DNA of 37,322 nt from Centipeda periodontii DSM 2778 (GTDB lineage Bacteria; Bacillota; Negativicutes; Selenomonadales; Selenomonadaceae). A program made the translations under genes and the position numbers. The number at the start of each line of letters is the position of its first letter. The first letter of the stretch is position 1. The notes under the pieces were generated by a model, which worked only from the letters and a program-made list of their open reading frames with translations, was not told where the DNA came from and made no database searches. Where the stretch lies: NCBI RefSeq assembly GCF_000213975.1, contig NZ_GL892076.1, forward strand, positions 1 through 37,322, given 5' to 3'. Positions 22,936 through 30,784 of the stretch are shown here, piece after piece.

Positions 22936-23056
22936 ATAGAAAAACTCCTTCGACAGATAAGAGAAACATCTCGACCTATATTATACGGCTTCTCAAAGCG
23001 TAAGTCCATGGTTTTCAAAATCAGGCTCTTTGTCAAATGTTGTGGAGAAATATGAT

Positions 23057-23219
23057 AGGAAGCACTGATAAAATAGACCTTACGATTGGCGTAGTTTTTT
23101 TCGTCCGATTGAGGAGGCAAATCGGACGCAGAGTGGTGCTCTGTGGAGGATTTGCAAGCGTTGTGCGGGTAAAAAAGATGCGCCAAGATGATGGTGCTGA
23201 ATTTATCAGTGCTTCTCTA
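23057..23219 (+). repeat. 165-bp palindromic repeat, copy 5 (divergent copy)
   Basis: The most diverged copy: both ends are of the GGAAGCACTGATAAA type, giving better terminal inverted repeats than the others. The hairpin CGTCCGATT...AATCGGACG is fully paired, where copy 1 has CCGGTT...AACCGG, a compensated change. It lies 2 bases after the aldolase stop. Confidence 0.9.
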
Positions 23220-23221
23220 AA

Positions 23222-23941
23222 TCAAAGGAGTCGATGCAGCCGATCGAGCGCATCCTTAACACGCTTCGGATCGGTCCGCCCCGTTTCCTTGTCGACAAAC
23301 GCCGTGTAGATATGCGGGATGATAATTTCCGCACCATTCTCCAGGCAGGTCTTTACCACCGCTTCAACATTATCTCCGTTGATGCCGCCCGTCGGCTCGA
23401 ACACGGTGACACCTGCGGCAACGGCAGCACGCACCATTGCGGCGACTTCATCGAGATGCTGATCGCCGCCGATCGGATAGAACTTCACCGAGGGGATGTC
23501 GATTTCCTTGAGCGCCGCTGCCGCCGCCGCGCAGCTGACATATTCATCGAATGCCGAGGTCTCGGGTCCTGTCAGGATGGAGACCTTTCCCGCCGTGCCA
23601 CTCGGACGGATGACGGCATTGACCATTGAGTGCTCTGCACCGACAGCACGGAGCGCCGCAACGGTGTAGCCCGCCCCCGGATAGACTTGGTTGACATGCA
23701 CGGGTTTTGTGCGCACCGCCGTCTCAGCCACGCGCCGCCACATCGCAGGATCCGCCGCACCGAGCCCGACGGATACGGGTACGCCCGCTTCCTGCATCTC
23801 ATTGACATACGCGACGGCAGCGTCTACGGTCGGATAGGGCTTGACCATGACGCCGATGTAGACCTTGCCCTCTGCGGCATCGACAATTTCCTTCGCGTTC
23901 TTCACATCTGCCGCGAGGATATTCAGTTTGATTTCTGCCAT
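23222..23941 (-). CDS. dagF: KDGP-type aldolase (DagF family)
   Basis: Probably cleaves a 2-keto-3-deoxy-phospho-sugar acid to pyruvate and a triose phosphate. Seen: 239 residues, TIM-barrel with VMVKPYP, VNQVYPGAGYT, GPETSAFDEYVSC, K153 in SVKFYPIGGDQHLDE as likely Schiff-base lysine, and EPTGGINGDNVEAVV. In the Salmonella D-glucosaminate pathway DgaE and DgaF act in series; here the two genes are 1 base apart, which supports the same chemistry. It is the last gene of the nine-gene cluster, ended by repeat copy 5. Confidence 0.87.
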   Translation of the reverse strand: MAEIKLNILAADVKNAKEIVDAAEGKVYIGVMVKPYPTVDAAVAYVNEMQEAGVPVSVGLGAADPAMWRRVAETAVRTKPVHVNQVYPGAGYTVAALRAVGAEHSMVNAVIRPSGTAGKVSILTGPETSAFDEYVSCAAAAAALKEIDIPSVKFYPIGGDQHLDEVAAMVRAAVAAGVTVFEPTGGINGDNVEAVVKTCLENGAEIIIPHIYTAFVDKETGRTDPKRVKDALDRLHRLL

Positions 23942-23942
23942 G

Positions 23943-25058
23943 TTATTTTTTCTCCTTTGCCATACGGACGATCTCTTTCAATCGCTCCGCAATCGTCATC
24001 TCCTGCCCCGCAAGAAGCGGACGCGGATCAACGAAGATCTCTCCCTGCGCAAGTCGATAGTTGCGCGTGTGAATTGCAGGATTGCCGCGCTCGAGCTCCT
24101 TTGCGATCGACGTGGCGGAGATTCCCGTCACCGCCTCATCAATTACGAGCTTCGCACGGTAGATCTCACGTCCCGCCTCGTCCTGTGCAATGCTTCCGCG
24201 GATGCCCGCGACATCCTTCAGCGCCGCTAAAAGGGCATTCATGCGTGCCTTCTGCCCATCGCCGTCCGATGTGCGATCCGCATAACGACGCAGTGCCGTG
24301 AGGAGTCCGATGATGCTCTCCTTGCCGGTCTTCATGGGGCGTCCGATACCCTGATATTGTTTGCGGCACGCCTCAGCAAGTGAGGATGTTCCGCAGATGA
24401 ATCCCGACGTCGGGCCCTCGAGCGCCTTGCCACCGCTGTAGATGACAAGATCGGCGCCCATCGCGATGTATTTATGCAGATCTTCCTCCGCCGCCGCATC
24501 GACAATGATCGGCAAATTATGTCGGTGGGCGATCTCGATCATCTCCGCTAGGGAAACCATGCCCTTCTGCACGGCATGATGCGATTGCACATAGAGGAGC
24601 GCCGCTGTCCGGTCGTTGATGGCGTTCTCAACATTCACCGGTGCGACGAGATTGGCGTAGCCGACCTCGACAGGGTGTCCGCCGCCGAGACGAATCATCT
24701 GCGTGATAGACGCACCGAAATTGACGGCATGTCCCTTTTGCAGGATGATCTCGTGTGGTAGCCCCGTGCTGTCCGGGAGGCGCTCGATGAGATCGACATT
24801 CGTGCCACTGATGACCGCCGCCACTGAGATTGCGATCCCGGCCGCAGCTCCGCACGTCGGGCATCCATCCTCTGCGCCCGTTGCACGCGCAATGGCGCGT
24901 CCCGCCGCCGGCAAAAGCTCCTCGATCTCCACATAGTCCATCGCTGCCTGTCCCATCGCCTCGGCAACGGCAGGCGCGACCGCACTCGCACCGAGCACGG
25001 TCATCTTGCCGCAGCCGTTGATGACCTGACGTGGTCCGTACTGTTCAAATATACTCAT
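23943..25058 (-). CDS. dgaE: DgaE-like PLP-dependent ammonia-lyase (SelA-like fold)
   Basis: Likely removes water and ammonia from a 2-amino-2-deoxy-sugar-acid phosphate, giving a 2-keto-3-deoxy product for the aldolase. Seen: 371 residues; NGCGKMTVLGAS start; CPTCGAAAGIAISVAAVISG; VDAAAEEDLHKYIAMGADLVIYSGGK with PLP lysine K211; GPTSGFICG. This is the DgaE branch rather than selenocysteine synthase, because no selA/selB context is visible and the aldolase is adjacent. The exact substrate is inferred from the Salmonella dga pathway. The GC-poor 15-base gap from the DUF4310 gene indicates one operon. Confidence 0.86.
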   Translation of the reverse strand: MSIFEQYGPRQVINGCGKMTVLGASAVAPAVAEAMGQAAMDYVEIEELLPAAGRAIARATGAEDGCPTCGAAAGIAISVAAVISGTNVDLIERLPDSTGLPHEIILQKGHAVNFGASITQMIRLGGGHPVEVGYANLVAPVNVENAINDRTAALLYVQSHHAVQKGMVSLAEMIEIAHRHNLPIIVDAAAEEDLHKYIAMGADLVIYSGGKALEGPTSGFICGTSSLAEACRKQYQGIGRPMKTGKESIIGLLTALRRYADRTSDGDGQKARMNALLAALKDVAGIRGSIAQDEAGREIYRAKLVIDEAVTGISATSIAKELERGNPAIHTRNYRLAQGEIFVDPRPLLAGQEMTIAERLKEIVRMAKEKK

Positions 25059-25073
25059 ATCTCTGCCTCATAT

Positions 25074-25748
25074 CTACTGCGAAATGATGGGGAAAAACGA
25101 TCCGAACAGCATCGCACCGAGAATCGCACCACCCGCGATCGGTTTTTTCCACGCGTAAAAGATGGCAGCACCGATCGATGCACCAATTCCGACAGGGATG
25201 GATGCCGATACCGCTGCAATGACAATCAGGGGACCGAGATAGCGCCCGGAAGCGTTGCCCGCCCCCATCATGATATCCGCGCCAAAGGTCGAATTCCCCG
25301 CCGCCACGGTATAGCGGCGAATGAAGATGATGACGCCGCCAATGAGCGCACCGATGCCACCGCCCACGACAAGGGCAAGTGGGAAGGACTCAAGCGGTCC
25401 AATGAGCCCCATGCTGAGCAGAATGGCAGGAATCCCAATGCCGACCCCCGTCATGATGGATCCGCCAATATCCAGAATGCCGACGAGCGGACCTTCCAGA
25501 ATACGCGCGAAGAGAAAGCTCGCACCGAACGCAGCAGCTGCACCATACCCCGCCCCCTCGATACCCGCCTGCAGCATTGCGACGATTGCGATCTCATTGA
25601 ACGCACCGATGTGATGCACATAGTACATATGCGTCCCTGCGAACACGCCAGCCGCAAGACATGCTGTAAAGAGCGGGAAGAGCATTTCCGAAAACCAGAT
25701 ATTTTGTTTCTCCGCCGTCATTTCCATTTCCTCGCGATCCATATTCAT
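25074..25748 (-). CDS. DUF4310-family membrane protein (probable transporter subunit)
   Basis: 224 residues, polytopic, about six membrane segments rich in Gly and Ala (VGGGIGALIGGVIIF; GASIGAAIFYAW). I place it in the DUF4310 family (EF_0833/AHA_3914-type) from sequence character and gene order. Always paired with the DUF4311 protein, it is likely one half of an uncharacterised transporter for the cluster's substrate. The ATG at 25748 overlaps the DUF4311 stop (TGATG); a second ATG two codons later is also possible. There is no ATPase gene in the cluster, so transport is not of ABC type. Confidence 0.8.
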   Translation of the reverse strand: MNMDREEMEMTAEKQNIWFSEMLFPLFTACLAAGVFAGTHMYYVHHIGAFNEIAIVAMLQAGIEGAGYGAAAAFGASFLFARILEGPLVGILDIGGSIMTGVGIGIPAILLSMGLIGPLESFPLALVVGGGIGALIGGVIIFIRRYTVAAGNSTFGADIMMGAGNASGRYLGPLIVIAAVSASIPVGIGASIGAAIFYAWKKPIAGGAILGAMLFGSFFPIISQ

Positions 25749-26530
25749 CACACTCCTGCCTTAAATAGTGCGTGGAACGCCTTCCAGCTCTCCGGCACTT
25801 CGATGTAGAACTGTGTCATCATCTTGAGATCGAACTCGCGGAAGAAACCGCTGAGGACAAAGAGAGCGATGACCGCGACCACCAAGATCCGCGTGATATG
25901 ATTCCATCCGCTGTCCTCGAGTCCCTGCCCGATGAGGATACCGAGCACAATACCCGGAACGGCATTGCCCATGACGAGATGCGACAGACCGCCGAGCACC
26001 GTCGCCCATACGCCCGTCCTGCGTCCCGCATCCAACGCCGCCATCCAGAACACAATCGGCATGACGAGGTTGATGAGCCAGTTCGCTGCCGGAACGAGCA
26101 CCTTCGTCGCGATGAGCTGGAGCGCCTGCGGGATTGCAACCGCCGTCGAGTTCATGATGCCGACGACGAGCGCACCGACCACTGCCCCCGCCATCGCCAT
26201 ACGCGCGGGACTGTGCAATGTCTCCTCAATATTTCGATTGCGTGCAAGCAGCGATGCCGCCGCCCAGTTGGGGATGATGCGATGCGCCACGTCCTGTGTA
26301 AATGCGCCCGCTCCGACAATCGACGCCCACGAGTTGAACAAGAATCCAAGTCCGAAGGAAAAATGCGCGATCGGATCCCCCTCACAGGCATTGAGCTCTC
26401 CAAGGGTACGGAATGCTCCCATCCCCTGTGTCTGCGGTGCACGAAACATGCGTGCCGCACCTGCACCGACGGCAAAGCCGATCAGACCTCCGATCACGAG
26501 GGACTTTATCAAAATCTCAACAAAATCCAT
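25748..26530 (-). CDS. DUF4311-family membrane protein (probable transporter subunit)
   Basis: 260 residues, about six to seven membrane segments. Seen: N-terminal LVIGGLIGFAVGAGAARMFRAP; a conserved-looking loop GELNACEGDPIAHFSFGLGFLFNSW; VMGNAVPGIVLGILIGQGLEDSGW. I place it in DUF4311 (EF_0832-type). The polar loop with Glu, Cys, Asp and His inside a membrane protein is a candidate substrate site. It overlaps the DUF4310 gene. The pair resembles in layout PTS IIC/IID or a two-subunit secondary transporter, but no homology to those was recognised. Confidence 0.8.
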   Translation of the reverse strand: MDFVEILIKSLVIGGLIGFAVGAGAARMFRAPQTQGMGAFRTLGELNACEGDPIAHFSFGLGFLFNSWASIVGAGAFTQDVAHRIIPNWAAASLLARNRNIEETLHSPARMAMAGAVVGALVVGIMNSTAVAIPQALQLIATKVLVPAANWLINLVMPIVFWMAALDAGRRTGVWATVLGGLSHLVMGNAVPGIVLGILIGQGLEDSGWNHITRILVVAVIALFVLSGFFREFDLKMMTQFYIEVPESWKAFHALFKAGV

Positions 26531-26545
26531 GAACCATACCTCCTT

Positions 26546-26884
26546 TTACCGCATCTCCAAAACATGACGTGCTACCGACAGTTTCTCCCGATCCTCGCGG
26601 TAGGGAATGCTGCCGGGCAGAACGCTGCACACGGAAACAGTGACCTGTGCGCGAATCGTATAGAGCTTTCGCTCGCGTGGAAACAAGATTCCCATAAACT
26701 TCTCTGTATAAATGCGAATCGAAGCATCCACGATTTTCATATCCCTCGGCTCGATCCGCAGAAGAATCTCACCACCCTGTACTTCAAGGCGCGGCTTGAC
26801 CTGCCCGAGAATGTGCTGCAGTGCCTCTCGTTCCGTTTCCCCCTGTCCTTCCAGCAGCAGGGTTTCCTCCCGATGCGACAGCAT
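26546..26884 (-). CDS. DUF4312-family small protein
   Basis: 112 residues, soluble, alpha/beta. Seen: EETLLLEGQGETEREALQHILGQ at the N-terminus and KFMGILFPRERKLYTIRAQVTVSV in the middle. I place it in DUF4312 (EF_0831-type) by gene order and size. Function unknown; being always next to the membrane pair suggests a cytoplasmic subunit or accessory factor. The ATG at 26884 has AGGGAGG 8 bases before it; an ATG two codons earlier is too close. The longer frame upstream runs antisense-like into the SFCGS gene and is rejected. Confidence 0.76.
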   Translation of the reverse strand: MLSHREETLLLEGQGETEREALQHILGQVKPRLEVQGGEILLRIEPRDMKIVDASIRIYTEKFMGILFPRERKLYTIRAQVTVSVCSVLPGSIPYREDREKLSVARHVLEMR

Positions 26885-26897
26885 TGTCATCGCCTCC

Positions 26898-27260
26898 CTA
26901 TTTTGCTTTCGTGTCGAGATATGCCTCCACGAGGCGCTGTCCCAGCTCTTCCTTATCCATGAAGCCAAAGCCGACCACACGTGCCCCGTTCTTGATCGCA
27001 GTGACTCCGGCATCGATCGACCGCAGACCGAACTCGACGGCGTATCCGTGCTTCGTCTTCGCCGTGATGGCACCCGCACCGCCGCTCCCACAGAACGAGA
27101 TGCCGAAATCAGCATCGTGCTCCTTCATCGTGTCGCCGATCTTCATGTCCGCACCAACCCCCTTGATGAGGATTGCCTCGCCCCCCGCAGCTTCGACCCC
27201 TGCGGCAACTTTCTGTCCTTTGCCCAGACGATCTCCGATAACAACTTTTACCTTGCTCAT
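26898..27260 (-). CDS. Glycine-rich SFCGS-family protein (EIIB-like Cys loop)
   Basis: 120 residues. Seen: N-terminal VKVVIGDRLGKGQKVAAGV, then ISFCGSGGAGAITAKTKHGY with Cys57 in a Gly/Ser loop, then a C-terminal helix. The name SFCGS comes from this motif. The Cys followed by a Gly/Ser turn after a beta-strand recalls the phospho-Cys loop of PTS EIIB proteins, and the cluster has PRD/EIIB regulation; whether Cys57 is phosphorylated is a guess. AAAGGGG precedes the ATG. Family corresponds to EF_0830 as I recall it. Confidence 0.8.
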   Translation of the reverse strand: MSKVKVVIGDRLGKGQKVAAGVEAAGGEAILIKGVGADMKIGDTMKEHDADFGISFCGSGGAGAITAKTKHGYAVEFGLRSIDAGVTAIKNGARVVGFGFMDKEELGQRLVEAYLDTKAK

Positions 27261-27282
27261 GACATAGTCCCCTTTCTAAAAT

Positions 27283-27636
27283 TCAGAACCCCTCGGCAGC
27301 GCACTGCAGATGGATTGCAAGCAGCACTACTTCAGAAGAGCGCCGCATTGTGTCCCCCTCCTCGGAAAGCTCCCACAAGATCGTGCGGCTCTGCTCTACA
27401 CAGGCGGGATCGATCTGCGCCATGGTGTCCTCATCCAGCTCCTCCAGCTGCTCTTTGCGTGCAGATCGGTTGACCACCTCCGCCATATGGTGCCCCATCG
27501 CAAGCCAACGCTCCCGCGGGATGGCAATGTCTCCCAGTGCAGCCGCAATCGCCGCAAGTCCCTGCTGCAATCGCTGCTCTGAATTGCAGCTTTGACGCTC
27601 CGCCTCTAGGATCTCCTGCCAGATCTCATCGCTCAT
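27283..27636 (-). CDS. Stand-alone PRD-domain protein
   Basis: 117 residues, a single PTS-regulation domain without DNA- or RNA-binding part. Seen: first phospho-His site at H49/H50 in MGHHMAEVVNR, second at H109 in VVLLAIHLQ. Similar short PRD proteins (EF_0829-type, E. coli YhfY) occur in related clusters. It could buffer or relay phosphorylation to the cluster regulator. The ATG overlaps the amidohydrolase stop (ATGA). Confidence 0.78.
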   Translation of the reverse strand: MSDEIWQEILEAERQSCNSEQRLQQGLAAIAAALGDIAIPRERWLAMGHHMAEVVNRSARKEQLEELDEDTMAQIDPACVEQSRTILWELSEEGDTMRRSSEVVLLAIHLQCAAEGF

Positions 27637-28757
27637 AACAGAGTGACACTCCCTTCACGCACGACACCTTTTACATCAAGTGTCTGATGTCCGCATATCC
27701 TGCAGTCCTCGGCATCGACGTATTCCCGCACCTCATCACACACGGCAAAACGCGTGAGATCGGCGACAGAACCGGCGCGCAGACTGCCGATCTGGGGCAT
27801 GCGCAGGATCGCTGCCGGTCGCGCGGTGACTGCGGCGATTACCTCATGTAGTGTCATGCCGAGCGCCATGCACTTCTCCATCGTATCGGAAAGGCTTCGC
27901 ACCGGAGCCTCGTAGTTCCGACTGTAGAGATCCGTGCTGATCGTATCGACCATGAGCCCGCGCGCATGCGCCTGCCGCATACGGTGAAAGCTACAGCTCT
28001 CCGTGCCGTGCCCGAGATCGATATAGACGCCGCGTCGGAGAGCCGCCTGCAGCTGCGGCAGGATTTCCTCCCGCTCGTTCAGGCAGCCGCCGGGCTTTCC
28101 GTGAAAGATATGCGTCACGACATCACCTGCGCCGAGCAGATCGAGTACATCCGTCAGCTTCGGTGGCTGATTCCCGATGTGAACGAAGACGGGAACTTCC
28201 GCTTTTGCTGCAATCGTCTTGGCACGCCGCAGCCCCTCGACATCCGTGCCCTTTACAACCGAACTGCTCATACGCACCTTGATGCCGCGTATGGATGCGT
28301 TCTCCGCAATGAGACGCAGCGTCTCTTCCTCATCGATCTCACTCAAATCGGCAAGCTCCGATAATCCGTCAAAGAGCCCTGCACGCGAGACATTGAGCCA
28401 CGCAAGGACACGCGTCTTCGCCTTGCTGATGACATGTTCCACAAAGCCGGGAAAGGTTCGCGATCCCGTACTCCCTGCATCGACAATGGTCGTCACCCCT
28501 TGGCGCACACCCACCGTATCCGCATCAATACCGATGACCGCACCATCGGCGACATGGACATGGAGATCGATCCACCCGGGACTGAGATAATCGCCATCGA
28601 TATCAATCACTTCCGCTGCCGCCGGCAGAATCCCACCGCCCGGATAGAGCCCGGCAACCCGCCCGCCCTTGATACCGATATCATATCTTCCATCACGCCC
28701 TGTATAGGGATCCAATACATGCCCGCCAACGAGCAGCAAATCCATTTTTTCCACCAT
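27633..28757 (-). CDS. Amidohydrolase/deacetylase-family metalloenzyme
   Basis: Dihydroorotase-like amidohydrolase, 374 residues (EF_0837/AHA_3915-type). Seen: metal ligands H66-x-H68 in GWIDLHVHVADG; VTTIVDAGSTG; VHIGNQPP; THIFHGKPGG; and DTISTDLYSRN with the likely catalytic Asp; C-terminal small beta-domain (GSLRAGSVADLTRF). Likely opens a cyclic amide or removes an acyl group from the substrate before the DgaE-like lyase acts. A carboxylated lysine cannot be assigned with certainty. The ATG directly follows the regulator's stop codon (TGA ATG); an ATG four codons later is also possible. Confidence 0.87.
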   Translation of the reverse strand: MVEKMDLLLVGGHVLDPYTGRDGRYDIGIKGGRVAGLYPGGGILPAAAEVIDIDGDYLSPGWIDLHVHVADGAVIGIDADTVGVRQGVTTIVDAGSTGSRTFPGFVEHVISKAKTRVLAWLNVSRAGLFDGLSELADLSEIDEEETLRLIAENASIRGIKVRMSSSVVKGTDVEGLRRAKTIAAKAEVPVFVHIGNQPPKLTDVLDLLGAGDVVTHIFHGKPGGCLNEREEILPQLQAALRRGVYIDLGHGTESCSFHRMRQAHARGLMVDTISTDLYSRNYEAPVRSLSDTMEKCMALGMTLHEVIAAVTARPAAILRMPQIGSLRAGSVADLTRFAVCDEVREYVDAEDCRICGHQTLDVKGVVREGSVTLL

Positions 28758-30626
28758 TCATCCCTCCGCTTCCGCAAAATAATTCAAAATTGCCTCCACC
28801 TCGCTGTCTGGCACCTTCGGAGCATATTCTCGAAGTACGTTGCGAATATCTGTCGCAAGATCCGCCATCTCCCCGCCATACATTCTCGACGGAAGAAGCC
28901 CGGCATATGCTGCTCCGCCCGCGAATCGGTTGACGGCAAGGAGGCAGTGTAGCAGGAGTCCTTTCTCCCGCTGCGGTGCAAGACGCCGCCCGGCAGCCTC
29001 CATCACCTGACCAAACAGATTGAATCCGCTGCAGATTACTTCTTCGGCAAACTGATGATAGATCTGCATTTCGTTCGTTCGTACTGGACTTGATTTTTGC
29101 AGAGTGCATTCTCGTGCCTTTGATACAACCCGAAATTCTGCCAGCGTCGCACGAATTTTTTCTACATCCTGCTTCTGCAGGATTGCCTGCACGACGACGC
29201 AGGGGAGATGACTCTGCAGAGGGAGAACACTGATAATAAGCTCCACAGGGTTCTCCGCAACAACACGCTCAACCTCCGCGATGGAGCAGCAACCGACGAT
29301 CTGTAGCACATCAAACGTATTCTGCAGCTGCTTCATGAGCAGCTTGGCCGACGAGATACCCGAACTGCACACAACAAGGGTGCGCACATACGTTTTTCCA
29401 AACAGCGTTTCATAACTTAGCCGGAAATAGAGTACGATGTAGGAGATGTCCCCATCGTGCAGATAGATGTGGGAGGCATCAAACAGATCATAGCAGACCT
29501 GCTTCACCGTTTCGAAGAGCCCGCCAAAGCGCCTGCGGATATCATCGATCAGCGGATTCACATTGATCGCATACGACTGTTTCTTGATCAGAATGCGCCG
29601 CATGTGCAGGAGCAGATTCTCATAGAGCTCCCCGTCCGTTTCAAACGGCACATCCATAACCTCGCTTGTCCGCCGGATCAGCTGCCGCACGAGCCCCTCC
29701 ACCGGGAAATTCTCACCTGCGGCATATGTATGTGCAAGGGGCAGTGCAAGCCAGTCCAGTTCATCCCGTGTGATCGTGAGATCAAAGGCAGCGAAAAGTT
29801 CCTCCAGCCGGTGATCCAATCTTGTCCGCAAATCTGAGTTCCAGTGCACCCCATCTCCGGTTGATTCAATCACGTTACCGCTCCGCACGGCATGAAAGGA
29901 AACACAAATGCGCACAAAGAGTTCCAAGAGTTCCTTTGCCTGCAAGTTCTCTCGCCCAGCCCGCATTTCACGCAAAATAATGCGACAGCCCCGATAGAGT
30001 CGGGAGAACTCTTCTTCCGTCATCAGATAGCAACAAATGGTCGTCTGCAAGGTCTTGGCGTCTGCACCATGCCAAAACTGTGCAATTGTCTTCTCCATAT
30101 CCGGCAGCTCGAACCCAGACAGAATGAAATAGGCAATTGCCTGACGCCTCTTCGACTCTGTCGTCACCAGACGAAGTCCACGATGTGCCCGCCGCTCGAC
30201 ATGGATGTTCCATGCTGTAAAAAATGCGTCAACCGCCTCCATGTCCCGTAGCACGGTATCCTTGCTTACTTGCAGTACATCTGCCATGGATTGCAGCGTA
30301 ATATAATCCCGGGTAAGGAGCATTGTGAAGACTATATGGCGGATGCGTTCACTTGAGAAGGCCGACGGTTTTTGAAGTTCCACATCCATCTTTTGTTGAA
30401 ATGCATACAGGGCATCGGGCTTTGCCTCAAAGGAGAATCCGCGCCGTGCCTGATATGCGAGCGTGACATCCGGCGCATTCTCTGCCAGATATGCACGCAG
30501 CTTCCCGATATCGTATTTGATGCTGCGCTCACTGACGTCGTATTTTTCCATCAATATCTCTGTAGGGATAGGATAAGGAGCATTCAGCAGATCGGCAAGA
30601 ATCTTTCGGCATCGAACATTCAGCAC
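28758..30626 (-). CDS. PRD/EIIB transcriptional regulator (BglG/LicR-like)
   Basis: Regulator of the cluster, 622 residues from GTG at 30626 (GGGAGGAGG 4 bases upstream). Seen: N-terminal helix-turn-helix (about 5-65), Mga-like HTH (about 105-150), PRD1 (about 205-300, with SFHAVRSG), PRD2 (about 310-410, with H341 in LLLHMRRIL) and EIIB-like domain with C420 in VVCSSGISSAKLL. In PRD2 the usual second His is Tyr (about 400, YIVLYF). Instead of a C-terminal EIIA it ends in about 90 residues resembling another PRD (GLLLHCLLAVNRF). It is probably phosphorylated by PTS proteins and activates the downstream operon; no terminator lies between it and the amidohydrolase. Confidence 0.87.
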   Translation of the reverse strand: MLNVRCRKILADLLNAPYPIPTEILMEKYDVSERSIKYDIGKLRAYLAENAPDVTLAYQARRGFSFEAKPDALYAFQQKMDVELQKPSAFSSERIRHIVFTMLLTRDYITLQSMADVLQVSKDTVLRDMEAVDAFFTAWNIHVERRAHRGLRLVTTESKRRQAIAYFILSGFELPDMEKTIAQFWHGADAKTLQTTICCYLMTEEEFSRLYRGCRIILREMRAGRENLQAKELLELFVRICVSFHAVRSGNVIESTGDGVHWNSDLRTRLDHRLEELFAAFDLTITRDELDWLALPLAHTYAAGENFPVEGLVRQLIRRTSEVMDVPFETDGELYENLLLHMRRILIKKQSYAINVNPLIDDIRRRFGGLFETVKQVCYDLFDASHIYLHDGDISYIVLYFRLSYETLFGKTYVRTLVVCSSGISSAKLLMKQLQNTFDVLQIVGCCSIAEVERVVAENPVELIISVLPLQSHLPCVVVQAILQKQDVEKIRATLAEFRVVSKARECTLQKSSPVRTNEMQIYHQFAEEVICSGFNLFGQVMEAAGRRLAPQREKGLLLHCLLAVNRFAGGAAYAGLLPSRMYGGEMADLATDIRNVLREYAPKVPDSEVEAILNYFAEAEG

Positions 30627-30743
30627 AAAACCTCCTCCCTTCTGAAGAATCATTCTTTTTCCATTATTATATAATTGAAATCATAAATATAAAATATGAA
30701 CTTTTTGCCCTCTCTCCCCTGCAAAGCACTCATTTTCACGCAC

Positions 30744-30774
30744 AAAAAAAGCCGTACGCTTTGAAACGCACGGC
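30744..30774 (-). terminator. Terminator of the wecB-atpZ unit
   Basis: Minus-strand hairpin GCCGTGCG-N8-CGTACGGC (30751-30774, one G-T pair) followed by TTTTTTT. It separates the upstream cell-envelope genes from the nine-gene cluster. Confidence 0.88.
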
Positions 30775-30784
30775 AACAAGCCAT

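Noticed and set aside
23943-25058. Selenocysteine synthase (SelA)
   Set aside because: It shares the fold, but motif details and the adjacent KDGP-type aldolase point to the DgaE branch; no selB, selD or tRNA-Sec is visible.
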